Positions 33,812-43,677 are shown, counted from the first letter of the stretch. The stretch is 64,000 nt of DNA from Kluyvera sp046569695 (GCF_046569695.1 NZ_JBKHUI010000016.1:62001-126000), one strand, 5' to 3'. Numbers and translations: made by a program. Notes: generated by a model not told the origin, from the letters alone.

Positions 33812-34825
33812 CTAAGCGTGCGGCCCCGGAACGATGGACTCACGCTCAATCAGTTCACCGGGGAAGGTTTGCTGATATTTAAAATCCCCGCCGTCGAGCA
33901 TGAATATAAGGCGGTGGATAGTCTCTTTAATCATTTCCGTGACCGGTATGCGCACGCTGGAGAGCGACGGAATCATATAAGGTGCCAGCGTAATATCATC
34001 AAAACCCAGCACCGAAACCTGCTGCGGCACGTTTATTCCACGTGCATGCAGACGTTTAATCGCCCCGACTGCCATATCGTCATTACTGGCGACCAGCGCG
34101 CTAAAATTAGCCTTGCTGTCTAGCAGTGCATCCACCCCGGCGGCACCGGTCGCGGGCGTCCACTTCCCTTGCACAATCAGCTCATTGCGCACAGCAATGC
34201 CGTGCTTCGTCAGCGCGTCTTTATAGCCGGACAGGCGTTCAATACCGGTAGGGGAATCCAGCGAGCCGGTAATAAAGGCGATATCGCGATGCCCAAGGCT
34301 AATTAACCGCTCCACCGCATTCTGGCTGGCGGATTTTTGATCGCAATAGACACAATGGCTGCTATTTCGCCGCAGCCGACGGTTGATGACTAATATCGGC
34401 TGCTGTTGCTGCTGAATAATCTCGTCAATATCGTCGACGCTCAGAAAACGGGGATAAATAATAATGCCGTCACAGCGCAGGTCGAGCAGGTACTGAATGG
34501 CATCTCGCTCCTCCTCGGCGCTGTGCTTACCGTCCGCCAGAAGCAGGCGTCGCCCGTGATCTTCGGTCATGCTCGCCGCGTGGAACAGCAGTTCGCTGAA
34601 ATAGACCCCGTGATAGAGGGTGTTGGTGACCACCAGGCCCAGCGTCTGGGTTTTGTTGGTTGCCAGGTTACGCGCCAGAAGATTAGGCCGATAGCCACTC
34701 TCTTCAATGGCCAGAAACACCCGATCTTTCGTCTCCTGACTGACATAACCGTTGCCCGAGAGCACCCGGGATACGGTGGCTTTCGACACGCCTGCCCGTC
34801 GCGCCACCTCCAGCATTGTCGTCAT
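33812..34825 (-). CDS. ascG: LacI-family repressor AscG
   Basis: Represses the ascFB beta-glucoside operon. The 337-aa protein has the N-terminal HTH (MTTMLEVARRAGVSKATVSRVLSGNGYVSQETKDRV) and the periplasmic-binding-like effector domain (LGLVVTNTLYHGVYFSELL, VSVLGFDDITLAPYMIPSLSSVRIP). Start ATG 34825 fits both homology and the AGG spacing; an ATG at 34831 is too close to the ribosome site. Divergent from ascF. Confidence 0.96.
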   Translation of the reverse strand: MTTMLEVARRAGVSKATVSRVLSGNGYVSQETKDRVFLAIEESGYRPNLLARNLATNKTQTLGLVVTNTLYHGVYFSELLFHAASMTEDHGRRLLLADGKHSAEEERDAIQYLLDLRCDGIIIYPRFLSVDDIDEIIQQQQQPILVINRRLRRNSSHCVYCDQKSASQNAVERLISLGHRDIAFITGSLDSPTGIERLSGYKDALTKHGIAVRNELIVQGKWTPATGAAGVDALLDSKANFSALVASNDDMAVGAIKRLHARGINVPQQVSVLGFDDITLAPYMIPSLSSVRIPVTEMIKETIHRLIFMLDGGDFKYQQTFPGELIERESIVPGPHA

Positions 34826-34924
34826 AGTCATACCTTTGAGAAATCATTTGCCAGCAGTGTACTTCACCGTTTCGCTATTTTCAGCAACCACCGATCTGCG
34901 CGCTTTTTGTCCAGCGCCAGTTCC

Positions 34925-35013
34925 TGTGATCGGTTTCACGAATTAACCAAAAACAAAAATTAGATCTTGATGTAACAAAATTAACACATGAATATTATGT
35001 GGAACCGGTTTCC
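34925..35013. promoter_or_regulatory. Two AscG operators in the ascG-ascF intergenic region
   Basis: TGTGATCGGTTTCA (34925-34938) and TGGAACCGGTTTCC (35000-35013) match TGAAACCGGTTTCA at 11 and 12 of 14 positions. They are 75 bases apart centre to centre, which would allow looping and also autoregulation of ascG. Confidence 0.75.
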
Positions 35014-35087
35014 TATGCAACGTTTCATCACCCCGCCACACCGGGCGATGAGCGATAAGTACCCTACTGATAAAACAGGATTTTCCG

Positions 35088-36545
35088 ATGTCTAAAAACT
35101 ATGCGGCTCTGGCGCAATCCGTGGTGGGCGCGCTTGGCGGCGTGGAGAACATCTCCGCCGTCACGCACTGCATGACCCGCCTGCGCTTTGTACTGAAAGA
35201 TGAAACGCAGGTCGACAGCGCCAGCCTTAAAGGCATCAGCGGCGTGCTGGGCGTGGTGCGTAACGACAACCAGTGCCAGGTGATTATCGGCAACACCGTC
35301 TCCCAGGCCTATCGTGAGGTGGTAAACCTGCTACCAGGCAACCTGCAGCCTGCCGCCCCGGTAGGAAAACCGAAGCTCACCTTACGCCGCATCGGCGCCG
35401 GGGTCCTCGACGCGCTGATCGGCACCATGTCGCCGCTGATCCCAGCGATTATCGGCGGATCGATGGTCAAGCTGCTGGCGATGATCCTCGAAATGACCGG
35501 CGTGCTGCCTAAAGGCGCGCCGACGCTCACTATTCTGACAGTAATCGGCGACGGCGCGTTCTTCTTCCTGCCGCTGATGGTCGCCGCCTCCGCAGCGGTG
35601 AAGTTCAAAACCAATATGTCGCTGGCAATTGCTATTGCCGGGGTGCTGGTGCACCCGAGCTTTATTGAGCTGATGGCGAAAGCGGCCCAGGGCGAGCACG
35701 TCGAATTTGCCTATATTCCAGTAACGGCGGTGAAGTACACCTACACGGTGATCCCGGCGCTGGTGATGACCTGGTGCCTCTCCTACATTGAACGCTGGGT
35801 CGATAAGATCACCCCGGCGGTCACCAAAAACTTCCTCAAGCCGATGCTGATCGTGCTGATTGCCGCGCCGCTGGCGATCCTGCTGATCGGCCCGATTGGC
35901 ATCTGGATCGGTAGCGCCATCTCCGCGCTGGTGTACACCATACACGGCTACCTCGGCTGGCTGTCGGTCGCCATTATGGGCGCGCTGTGGCCGCTGCTGG
36001 TGATGACCGGGATGCACCGCGTCTTTACGCCAACCATTATTCAGACCATCGCTGAAACCGGCAAAGAGGGCATGGTGATGCCGTCGGAAATTGGCGCCAA
36101 CCTGTCGCTCGGCGGTTCGTCGCTGGCGGTGGCATGGAAAACCAAAAACCCGGAGCTGCGTCAGACCGCGCTGGCGGCCGCCGCTTCCGCGATTCTGGCC
36201 GGGATTTCTGAACCGGCGCTGTACGGCGTGGCCATTCGTCTGAAACGCCCGCTGATTGCCAGCCTGATAAGCGGCTTTATCTGCGGCGGCATTGCCGGTG
36301 CCGTCGGGCTTGCCAGCCACTCCATGGCGGCACCGGGGCTGTTCACCAGCGTGCAGTTCTTCGACCCGGCTAACCCGATGACCATCGTCTGGGTGTTTGG
36401 GGTGATGGCGCTGGCGGTGGTGCTCTCCTTTGTGCTGACGCTGATTCTTGGTTTTGAAGATATTCCCGTCGAAGAGGCTGCCGCCGAGGCGCGTAAACGT
36501 CAGGCCACTGCGCCTGCCGGTACGGCGGCGGCACGAATTTCATAA
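35088..36545 (+). CDS. ascF: PTS beta-glucoside (arbutin/salicin/cellobiose) transporter subunit IIBC
   Basis: Takes up and phosphorylates aryl-beta-glucosides. The 485-aa protein has an N-terminal EIIB domain with the phosphorylated Cys28 (VTHCMTRLRFVLKD) and a ten-helix EIIC domain (GTMSPLIPAIIGGSMVKLL, GMHRVFTPTIIQTI, GISEPALYGVAIRLK). There is no IIA domain, as in E. coli AscF, so a IIA from elsewhere (Crr) is used. Followed 19 bases later by ascB. Confidence 0.96.
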   Translation: MSKNYAALAQSVVGALGGVENISAVTHCMTRLRFVLKDETQVDSASLKGISGVLGVVRNDNQCQVIIGNTVSQAYREVVNLLPGNLQPAAPVGKPKLTLRRIGAGVLDALIGTMSPLIPAIIGGSMVKLLAMILEMTGVLPKGAPTLTILTVIGDGAFFFLPLMVAASAAVKFKTNMSLAIAIAGVLVHPSFIELMAKAAQGEHVEFAYIPVTAVKYTYTVIPALVMTWCLSYIERWVDKITPAVTKNFLKPMLIVLIAAPLAILLIGPIGIWIGSAISALVYTIHGYLGWLSVAIMGALWPLLVMTGMHRVFTPTIIQTIAETGKEGMVMPSEIGANLSLGGSSLAVAWKTKNPELRQTALAAAASAILAGISEPALYGVAIRLKRPLIASLISGFICGGIAGAVGLASHSMAAPGLFTSVQFFDPANPMTIVWVFGVMALAVVLSFVLTLILGFEDIPVEEAAAEARKRQATAPAGTAAARIS

Positions 36546-36564
36546 ATTTTTAGCGAGGTAACGC

Positions 36565-37989
36565 ATGTCGACATTTCCGCAAGGCTTTCTCTGGGGCGGC
36601 GCTATTGCCGCCAACCAGGCCGAAGGGGCTTATCTTGAGGGCGGCAAAGGGCTGACCACCGTGGATATGATTCCGCACGGCGTAAACCGACTGCCGGTGA
36701 AGCTGGGGCAAGAGAAGCGCTTTACCCTGCGCGACGACGAGTTCTACCCTAGCCATCAGGCGATCGATTTCTATCATCGCTACAAAGAAGATATCGCGCT
36801 GATGGCGGAGATGGGTTTTACCGTGTTCCGCACCTCGATTGCCTGGAGCCGTCTCTACCCGAACGGCGATGAACTGACGCCAAACGAAGCTGGCATCGCC
36901 TTCTACCGCGACCTGTTCCGCGAGTGCCAGAAGTACGGCATTGAGCCGCTGGTCACCCTGTGCCACTTCGACGTGCCGATGCACCTGGTCACCGAATACG
37001 GTTCATGGCGCAACCGTAAAATGGTCGACTTTTTCGCCCGCTACGCCCGCACCTGCTTTGAAGCGTTCGACGGGCTGGTGAAGTACTGGCTGACTTTCAA
37101 CGAAATCAACATCATGCTGCACAGCCCGTTCTCCGGCGCGGGGCTGGTGTTTGAAGAGGGTGAAAACCAGGATCAGGTGAAGTACCAGGCCGCGCACCAC
37201 GAACTGGTAGCCAGCGCCCTGGCGACCAAAATCGCCCATGAGGTGAACCCGCAGAACCAGGTCGGCTGCATGCTGGCGGGCGGTAATTTCTACCCTTACT
37301 CCTGTAAGCCAGAAGACGTGTGGGCGGCGCTGGAGAAAGACCGCGAGAACCTGTTCTTTATCGACGTGCAGGCGCGCGGCCGCTATCCAGCCTACTCGGC
37401 GCGGGTGTTCCGTGAGAAAGGCGTGACGATTGCGAAAGAAGCGGGCGATGACGAGATCCTCAAGCATACCGTCGATTTTGTGTCGTTCAGCTACTACGCC
37501 TCGCGCTGCGCGTCGGCGGAGATGAATGCCAACAACACCAACGCGGCGAATATCGTCAAATCGCTGAAAAACCCGTATATCGAGGCCAGCGAATGGGGCT
37601 GGGGCATCGACCCGCTCGGCCTGCGCATCACCATGAACATGATGTACGACCGTTATCAGAAGCCGCTGTTTCTGGTGGAAAACGGCCTCGGCGCGAAAGA
37701 CGTGGTCAACGCCGACGGGCAGATTGACGACGATTACCGCATCAGCTATCTGCGTGAACATATTCGGGCGATGGGGGAAGCGATTGAGGACGGGATTCCG
37801 GTTATCGGCTACACCACCTGGGGCTGTATTGATCTGGTGGCGGCATCCACCGGTGAGATGAGCAAGCGCTACGGGTTTGTCTACGTTGACCGTGATGATG
37901 CCGGGAATGGCACGCTGACGCGGACGCGTAAGAAGTCGTTCTGGTGGTATAAGAAGGTGATTGCCAGCAACGGGGAAGATTTGGCGTAA
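36565..37989 (+). CDS. ascB: 6-phospho-beta-glucosidase AscB
   Basis: GH1 enzyme that hydrolyses the 6-phospho-beta-glucosides delivered by AscF; cytoplasmic. The 474-aa protein has the GH1 N-terminal signature FLWGGAIAANQAEGAY, acid/base E180 (TFNEIN) and nucleophile E372 (LVENGLGAKD). Same length as E. coli AscB. The second and last gene of the operon. Confidence 0.97.
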   Translation: MSTFPQGFLWGGAIAANQAEGAYLEGGKGLTTVDMIPHGVNRLPVKLGQEKRFTLRDDEFYPSHQAIDFYHRYKEDIALMAEMGFTVFRTSIAWSRLYPNGDELTPNEAGIAFYRDLFRECQKYGIEPLVTLCHFDVPMHLVTEYGSWRNRKMVDFFARYARTCFEAFDGLVKYWLTFNEINIMLHSPFSGAGLVFEEGENQDQVKYQAAHHELVASALATKIAHEVNPQNQVGCMLAGGNFYPYSCKPEDVWAALEKDRENLFFIDVQARGRYPAYSARVFREKGVTIAKEAGDDEILKHTVDFVSFSYYASRCASAEMNANNTNAANIVKSLKNPYIEASEWGWGIDPLGLRITMNMMYDRYQKPLFLVENGLGAKDVVNADGQIDDDYRISYLREHIRAMGEAIEDGIPVIGYTTWGCIDLVAASTGEMSKRYGFVYVDRDDAGNGTLTRTRKKSFWWYKKVIASNGEDLA

Positions 37990-38092
37990 AAGTCACTCTC
38001 TGGCTCAATGCATGAGATTGCACCACCTCCTATTTTTATGGGAGGTGTGGCATCATAGCGTGCAGAACACATTGAATTCAGGGGTAATGCGT
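37990..38092 (+). promoter_or_regulatory. ascB-lacI junction with lacI promoter region
   Basis: A 7-bp stem CACCTCC/GGAGGTG (38024-38047) without T run follows ascB. GGTGTGGCATCATAGCG (38045-38060) resembles the E. coli lacI promoter (GGTATGGCATGATAGCG), and GAATTCAGGGGTAATG before the GTG resembles the E. coli lacI leader (CAATTCAGGGTGGTGAATG). The lac-like sequence therefore begins about 50 bases after ascB. Confidence 0.65.
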
Positions 38093-39175
38093 GTGAAACC
38101 GGTAACGCTGTACGATGTTGCAGATCATGCGGGGGTCTCTTATCAGACTGTCTCTCGCGTAGTGAATCAGGCTCGCCACGTTTCCGCCAAAACCCGTGAA
38201 AAAGTCGAAGCCGCCATGGCTGAGCTGAATTACATCCCCAACCGCGTCGCGCAGCAATTGGCGGGGAAACAGACGCCGCTCATCGGCGTTGCGACCGCTA
38301 ACCTCGCGCTGCACGCACCTTCGCAGATTGTCGCGGCGATTAAGTCCCGCGCCGACAGTTCGGGCGCGAGCGTAGTCATCTCGATGGTGGAGCGTAACGG
38401 TGTGGAAGCCTGTAAAGCGGCGGTTCATAATCTGCTGACGCAGCGGGTAACCGGTTTAATCATTAACTATCCGCTCGATGAAAATGACGCTATTGAGGTC
38501 GCGGCAAGCTGTGGCAGCGTACCGGTACTTTTTCTTGACGTCTCTGACACCTCCCCCATTAACAGCGTGATTTTTTCTCACGATGATGGCGCACGTTTGG
38601 GGGTTGAGCATCTGGTGGAGCATGGGCATCAGCGCATTGCGCTTCTGGCCGGGCCGCACTCATCGGTTTCCGCGCGATTAAGGCTCGCAGGCTGGCATAA
38701 ATATCTGGCGCACTACCAGCTACGGCCGGTTGCTGAAACAGAAGGAGACTGGAGCGCCATGTCCGGTTTTCAGCAAACGCTACAGATGCTTAATAACGGC
38801 ACCATACCAACCGCGATGCTGGTCGCCAACGATCAGATGGCGCTGGGCGCAATGCGAGCCATCAGCGAGTTCGGTCTGCGCGTAGCGAGCGACATCTCCA
38901 TTATTGGCTATGACGATACCGAGGATAGCGCCTGCTATATTCCGCCTCTCACCACCATCAGACAGGATTTTTCGCTGCTTGGAAAAACGAGCGTAGACAA
39001 ACTGCTACAGCTATCTGCCACTGAACCCGCCGCGAACAATCAACTACTGCCGGTATCATTGATTCAACGTAAGACCGTTTGTCCTCCCAATGCCCATGCG
39101 GCTTCCCCTGAAGCTTTGGCCAATTCACTCATCCAGCTAGCACGGCAGATCTCCCAGCTCCCACCCAAAATGTGA
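38093..39175 (+). CDS. lacI: Lactose operon repressor LacI
   Basis: Tetrameric repressor released from DNA by allolactose. The 360-aa protein equals E. coli LacI in length; its recognition helix YQTVSRVVNQ is identical, so it should read the same operator. It has the core domain (PSQIVAAIKSRADSSGAS, VGYDDTED-like IIGYDDTEDSACYIPPLTTI) and the C-terminal Leu-heptad tetramerisation helix (ALANSLIQLARQISQL). Start GTG at 38093 as in E. coli; the open frame continues upstream into ascB but without homology. The stop overlaps the O3-like operator. Confidence 0.97.
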   Translation: MKPVTLYDVADHAGVSYQTVSRVVNQARHVSAKTREKVEAAMAELNYIPNRVAQQLAGKQTPLIGVATANLALHAPSQIVAAIKSRADSSGASVVISMVERNGVEACKAAVHNLLTQRVTGLIINYPLDENDAIEVAASCGSVPVLFLDVSDTSPINSVIFSHDDGARLGVEHLVEHGHQRIALLAGPHSSVSARLRLAGWHKYLAHYQLRPVAETEGDWSAMSGFQQTLQMLNNGTIPTAMLVANDQMALGAMRAISEFGLRVASDISIIGYDDTEDSACYIPPLTTIRQDFSLLGKTSVDKLLQLSATEPAANNQLLPVSLIQRKTVCPPNAHAASPEALANSLIQLARQISQLPPKM

Positions 39176-39187
39176 GCGCGTGAAATT
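39168..39187. promoter_or_regulatory. lac O3-like auxiliary operator
   Basis: AAATGTGAGCGCGTGAAATT resembles lac O1/O3 and overlaps the lacI stop codon. Its centre is about 92 bases upstream of O1, the same distance as O3 to O1 in E. coli. Confidence 0.8.
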
Positions 39188-39188
39188 G

Positions 39189-39251
39189 TGTGAGTTAGCT
39201 CACTCATTGGTCATCTCATCCTTTACAGAAAGAACGCTGCGCCCCTATTTT
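39189..39251 (+). promoter_or_regulatory. lac promoter with CRP site
   Basis: CRP site TGTGAGTTAGCTCACT (39189-39204), identical to E. coli; -35 TTTACA (39222-39227); 18-base spacer; -10 TATTTT (39246-39251). A weak, CRP-dependent class I promoter as in E. coli. Confidence 0.93.
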
Positions 39252-39258
39252 AACAAAA

Positions 39259-39279
39259 ATTTGTGAGCGGATAACAATT
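39259..39279. promoter_or_regulatory. lac O1 primary operator
   Basis: The 17-base core TTGTGAGCGGATAACAA is identical to E. coli O1. It overlaps the transcription start region just before lacZ. Confidence 0.96.
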
Positions 39280-39296
39280 TCCATAAGGATACAGAT

Positions 39297-42200
39297 ATGT
39301 CCCTGAACACCGATTCACTCGCCGCCGTCTTACACCGTCGCGACTGGGAAAACCCTGGCGTAACGCAGCTCAACCGTCTGGAAGCGCATCCTCCTTTTTA
39401 CAGCTGGCGAAATGCCGATGATGCTCACGCCGGACGAGGTTCTTCACAAAAGCGCAGCCTGAACGGGCAATGGAAATTTAGCTGGTTTGCCTCTCCTGAA
39501 GCGGTTCCGGAGAGGTGGCTGACAGGCGATCTGCCTCAGGCAGATACCATCAGCGTCCCCTCCAACTGGCAGATGGACGGCTATGATGCGCCAATTTACA
39601 CCAACGTGACCTATCCTATTCCGGTTAACCCGCCGTTTGTACCCGCAGACAACCCTACAGGATGTTACTCGCTCACATTTGATATTGACGATGCCTGGCT
39701 TCAGGAAGGCCAGACGAGGATCATCTTTGACGGCGTGAACTCAGCGTTCCATCTGTGGTGTAACGGGCGCTGGGTGGGCTACGGGCAGGACAGCCGTCTA
39801 CCGTCTGAATTCGATCTCCGCGATTATCTGCGTCGCGGTGAAAACCGTCTGGCGGTACTGGTACTTCGCTGGAGCGACGGCAGCTATCTGGAAGACCAGG
39901 ACATGTGGCGGATGAGCGGGATTTTCCGCGATGTATCTCTACTCCATAAGCCCGCCACGCAAATCAGCGACCTGCAAATTAATACCCGTTTTAACGACGA
40001 CTTCAGCCGTGCCGTTCTGGAAACGCAGGTCCGGGTCGCAGGTGAGCTGCACGATAATTTACGCGTGACGGTGCAGCTGTGGGATAACGAAAGGTTAATC
40101 GGTGAAAACACCGCCCCGTTAGGCAGTGAAATTATTGACGAGCGCGGGGCCTACCATGACCGAGTTACCCTGCGTCTGAATGTCAAAGAACCGGCGCTGT
40201 GGAGCGCGGAGACGCCAAATCTGTATCGTGCCGTGGTGCTGTTGCACACCGTCGACGGCACGCTGACGGAAGCTGAAGCCTGTGATGTCGGCTTCCGTCA
40301 GGTCAGCATTGAAAATGGTCTGCTGCTGTTGAACGGCAAACCGCTGCTGATTCGCGGCACAAACCGCCATGAGCATCACCCGGTCAACGGTCAGGTGATG
40401 GACGAGGCAACGATGGTGCAGGACATCGTGCTGATGAAGCAAAATAACTTTAACGCCGTGCGCTGCTCTCACTATCCGAACCATCCGCTGTGGTACACGC
40501 TGTGTGACCGCTACGGCCTATATGTGGTGGATGAAGCCAATATTGAGACGCACGGAATGGTACCGATGAATCGCCTGACCAACGATCCCAACTGGCTGCC
40601 TGCCATGAGCCAACGCGTGACGCGGATGGTGCAGCGCGATCGCAACCATCCAAGCATTATTATCTGGTCGTTGGGCAATGAGTCCGGTCATGGTACCAAC
40701 CACGATACGCTGTACCGCTGGCTGAAGTCAGAAGACCCATCGCGCCCGGTGCAGTATGAAGGCGGCGGTGCAGACTCTGCCGCCACCGACATCATCTGCC
40801 CGATGTACGCTCGCGTCGATCAAGATCAGCCCTTCCCCGCAGTGCCAAAATGGTCAATCAAGCAATGGTTGTCGATGCCCGGCGAGCAGCGTCCGCTGAT
40901 CCTCTGCGAATATGCCCACGCCATGGGGAACAGTTTCGGCGGTTTTGCCAAATACTGGCAGGCGTTCCGTCAATATCCGCGCCTGCAGGGCGGCTTTGTC
41001 TGGGACTGGGTGGATCAATCGTTGATTAAATACGATGAGAACGGTAACGCCTGGTCTGCCTACGGTGGTGATTTTGGTGATACGCCAAACGATCGTCAGT
41101 TTTGCATGAACGGGCTGGTGTTCGCCGATCGTACACCACACCCGGCGCTGTATGAAGCCAAACACGAGCAGCAGTTTTTCCAGTTTGCGCTGTTGCCGGG
41201 GGACAAATGTCAGATTGAAGTTGTCAGCGAATACCTGTTCCGCCACAGCGATAACGAAGTGCTGCACTGGTCGCTGGCGCTGGACGGCAAACCGCTGACT
41301 TCAGGCGTGACGACGCTGGATATCCCACCGCAGGGTCGGCAGGTCATTACCCTACCAGAACGCCCGCAACAGGCGCATCAGGGTGAACTGTGGCTGACGG
41401 TTCGCATCGAACAACCGCAGGCAACCGCATGGTCAGAGGCGGGGCATATTTGCGCCTGGCAACAGTGGAAAGTGGGCGAGAAGCTCGGCATGCCGTTGCC
41501 ACAATCCGCCAGCCGCGCGCCTGAGCTTACCGCCAGCGAGAGCGAATACCGTATCACCGTCGACAATAAACGCTGGGAGTTCAGCCGCCAACTTGGCCTG
41601 CTCACGCAGTATTCGATTGACGAAGAAGCGCAGCTGTTGACGCCGCTCATCGATCAATTTACCCGCGCGCCCTTGGACAACGATATCGGCGTGAGCGAGT
41701 CAACCCGCATTGATCCTAACGCCTGGGTAGAACGCTGGAAGGCCGCCGGTCACTATCAGCTTGAGGCGACCTTACTGCAATGCGAGGCGGACGCACTGGC
41801 AACTGCGGTGCTGATAACCACCGCGCACGCGTGGCAGTTCCGCGGAGAGACGCTGTTTGTCAGCCGCAAAACGTACCGCATCGACGGCCAGGGCGCGATG
41901 CACATCAGCGTGGACGTTGAGGTTGCCAGCGGGACCCCGCATCCGGCACGCATCGGTCTGAGCTGTCAGCTTGCGCAGGTGGCGGAGCGGGTCAACTGGT
42001 TGGGATTAGGCCCACATGAAAACTACCCGGACCGACTTTCTTCTGCCTGCGTCGATCGTTGGGATCTGCCACTGGATGCCATGTACACCCCTTATGTTTT
42101 CCCGAGTGAAAACGGCCTACGCTGCCACACCCGCGAGCTGAGCTATGGCGCGCACTGCTGGCGCGGTGATTTCCAGTTCAACATCAGCCGCTACGGTCAG

Positions 42201-42374
42201 GAACAGCTAATGGCGACCAGCCACCGCCACCTGCTGGAAGCGGAAGCGGGGACCTGGCTCAATATTGATGGCTTCCATATGGGCGTGGGCGGAGACGACT
42301 CCTGGAGTCCTTCCGTTTCGCCGGAATATCTGCTGAGCGCCGGGCGCTTCCACTACCAGCTGAGCTGGATTTAA
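39297..42374 (+). CDS. lacZ: Beta-galactosidase
   Basis: GH2 enzyme that hydrolyses lactose and forms allolactose. The 1025-residue product is collinear with E. coli LacZ (1024). The acid/base Glu is in LGNESGHG (codon 462) and the nucleophile Glu in LCEYAHAMGNS (codon 538), i.e. 461 and 537 in E. coli numbering; W999 equivalent lies in SATSW-like C-terminal region DSWSPSVSPEYLLSAGRFHYQLSW. The alpha-peptide region is intact. Ribosome site AAGGA ten bases upstream of the ATG. An O2 operator lies inside the coding region. Confidence 0.98.
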   Translation: MSLNTDSLAAVLHRRDWENPGVTQLNRLEAHPPFYSWRNADDAHAGRGSSQKRSLNGQWKFSWFASPEAVPERWLTGDLPQADTISVPSNWQMDGYDAPIYTNVTYPIPVNPPFVPADNPTGCYSLTFDIDDAWLQEGQTRIIFDGVNSAFHLWCNGRWVGYGQDSRLPSEFDLRDYLRRGENRLAVLVLRWSDGSYLEDQDMWRMSGIFRDVSLLHKPATQISDLQINTRFNDDFSRAVLETQVRVAGELHDNLRVTVQLWDNERLIGENTAPLGSEIIDERGAYHDRVTLRLNVKEPALWSAETPNLYRAVVLLHTVDGTLTEAEACDVGFRQVSIENGLLLLNGKPLLIRGTNRHEHHPVNGQVMDEATMVQDIVLMKQNNFNAVRCSHYPNHPLWYTLCDRYGLYVVDEANIETHGMVPMNRLTNDPNWLPAMSQRVTRMVQRDRNHPSIIIWSLGNESGHGTNHDTLYRWLKSEDPSRPVQYEGGGADSAATDIICPMYARVDQDQPFPAVPKWSIKQWLSMPGEQRPLILCEYAHAMGNSFGGFAKYWQAFRQYPRLQGGFVWDWVDQSLIKYDENGNAWSAYGGDFGDTPNDRQFCMNGLVFADRTPHPALYEAKHEQQFFQFALLPGDKCQIEVVSEYLFRHSDNEVLHWSLALDGKPLTSGVTTLDIPPQGRQVITLPERPQQAHQGELWLTVRIEQPQATAWSEAGHICAWQQWKVGEKLGMPLPQSASRAPELTASESEYRITVDNKRWEFSRQLGLLTQYSIDEEAQLLTPLIDQFTRAPLDNDIGVSESTRIDPNAWVERWKAAGHYQLEATLLQCEADALATAVLITTAHAWQFRGETLFVSRKTYRIDGQGAMHISVDVEVASGTPHPARIGLSCQLAQVAERVNWLGLGPHENYPDRLSSACVDRWDLPLDAMYTPYVFPSENGLRCHTRELSYGAHCWRGDFQFNISRYGQEQLMATSHRHLLEAEAGTWLNIDGFHMGVGGDDSWSPSVSPEYLLSAGRFHYQLSWI
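39660..39680. promoter_or_regulatory. lac O2 operator inside lacZ
   Basis: GGATGTTACTCGCTCACATT plus T is the reverse complement of E. coli O2 (AAATGTGAGCGAGTAACAACC) with one mismatch. Its centre lies 401 bases after that of O1, exactly as in E. coli. The same bases encode GCYSLTF. Confidence 0.93.
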
Positions 42375-42429
42375 AAATAATAGGCCGGCAGGTTAGCCCC
42401 TGCCGACCTTCTTCGAAAGGAAGTCCTTC

Positions 42430-43677
42430 ATGTATTATTTAAAAAATACTAATTTCTGGATGTTTGGTTTTTTCTTCTTCTTTTATTTTTTCATTATGGG
42501 TGCCTACTTCCCCTTCTTCCCAATCTGGCTACACGATATAAACCATATCAGTAAAGGGGATACCGGTATTATCTTCGCCTGTATTTCACTGTTCTCGCTG
42601 CTATTCCAGCCTATTTTCGGTTTGCTTTCTGATAAGCTCGGCCTGCGTAAACATCTGCTGTGGGTGATTACCGGAATGCTGGTGATGTTTGCCCCATTCT
42701 TTATTTACGTCTTTGGCCCATTATTACAGGCCAATATTCTGCTGGGTTCGATTGTCGGCGGGATTTACCTCGGCTTTATTTACAATGCCGGTGCTCCTGC
42801 GATTGAAGCCTATATTGAAAAAGCGAGTCGCCGAAGCAACTTCGAATTTGGCCGCGCGCGCATGTTCGGCTGCGTGGGCTGGGCGCTGTGCGCCTCGATT
42901 GCCGGCATTATGTTCAACATCAATAACCAGTTTGTCTTCTGGCTGGGCTCCGGCTGCGCGGTCATTCTGGCCCTGCTGCTGTTCTTTTCAAAAACAGAGG
43001 TTCCGTCTTCCGCACAGGTTGCGGACGCGGTAGGCGCTAACCACTCGGCCTTCAGCCTTAAGCTGGCTCTGGAGCTGTTCAAGCAGCCAAAGCTCTGGTT
43101 CCTTTCACTGTACGTGGTCGGCGTCTCCTGTACCTATGACGTATTTGACCAACAGTTTGCCAACTTCTTCACCTCGTTCTTTGCTACCGGCGAACAGGGG
43201 ACTCGGGTGTTTGGCTACGTCACGACCATGGGGGAGTTGCTCAACGCCTGCATCATGTTCTTTGCGCCGCTGATTGTGAATCGCATCGGGGGTAAGAACG
43301 CCCTGTTACTGGCGGGGACAATTATGTCGGTGCGGATTATCGGCTCCTCATTCGCCACCTCCGCGCTGGAAGTCGTTATCCTCAAAACGCTGCATATGTT
43401 TGAGATACCGTTCCTGATCGTCGGCTGCTTCAAATACATCACCAGTCAGTTTGAGGTGCGATTCTCCGCAACGATTTATCTGGTGTGCTTCTGTTTCTTC
43501 AAACAGCTGGCGATGATTTTTATGTCAGTACTGGCAGGCAACATGTACGAGAGCATTGGTTTCCAGGGGGCTTATCTGGTTCTGGGAATGATTGCGCTGA
43601 GCTTCACAGCCATCTCGGTATTTACCCTTAGCGGGGCAAAGCCGTTCTCCCATAAGCTCGCAAAAAATAGCCAATAA
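42430..43677 (+). CDS. lacY: Lactose permease
   Basis: Lactose:H+ symporter of the MFS (oligosaccharide:H+ symporter family), 415 aa, 12 membrane spans. Very close to E. coli LacY (417 aa); residues for sugar binding and proton coupling are kept, e.g. E126 in AYIEKASRR, R144 in GRARMFGCVGWALCAS, H322 and E325 in LHMFEIPF. Only the C-terminal tail differs. It follows lacZ after 55 bases with a good AAGGAAG. Confidence 0.98.
   Translation: MYYLKNTNFWMFGFFFFFYFFIMGAYFPFFPIWLHDINHISKGDTGIIFACISLFSLLFQPIFGLLSDKLGLRKHLLWVITGMLVMFAPFFIYVFGPLLQANILLGSIVGGIYLGFIYNAGAPAIEAYIEKASRRSNFEFGRARMFGCVGWALCASIAGIMFNINNQFVFWLGSGCAVILALLLFFSKTEVPSSAQVADAVGANHSAFSLKLALELFKQPKLWFLSLYVVGVSCTYDVFDQQFANFFTSFFATGEQGTRVFGYVTTMGELLNACIMFFAPLIVNRIGGKNALLLAGTIMSVRIIGSSFATSALEVVILKTLHMFEIPFLIVGCFKYITSQFEVRFSATIYLVCFCFFKQLAMIFMSVLAGNMYESIGFQGAYLVLGMIALSFTAISVFTLSGAKPFSHKLAKNSQ

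Noticed and set aside
34004..34150. Possible frameshift or damage in ascG
   Set aside because: The reading frame is intact from 34825 to 33812 and matches E. coli AscG to the end; both asc genes and lac genes are also full length.
37990..38090. Signs of a mobile element at the left lac boundary
   Set aside because: No transposase remnant or convincing target-site repeat could be seen by eye; only a weak stem-loop.
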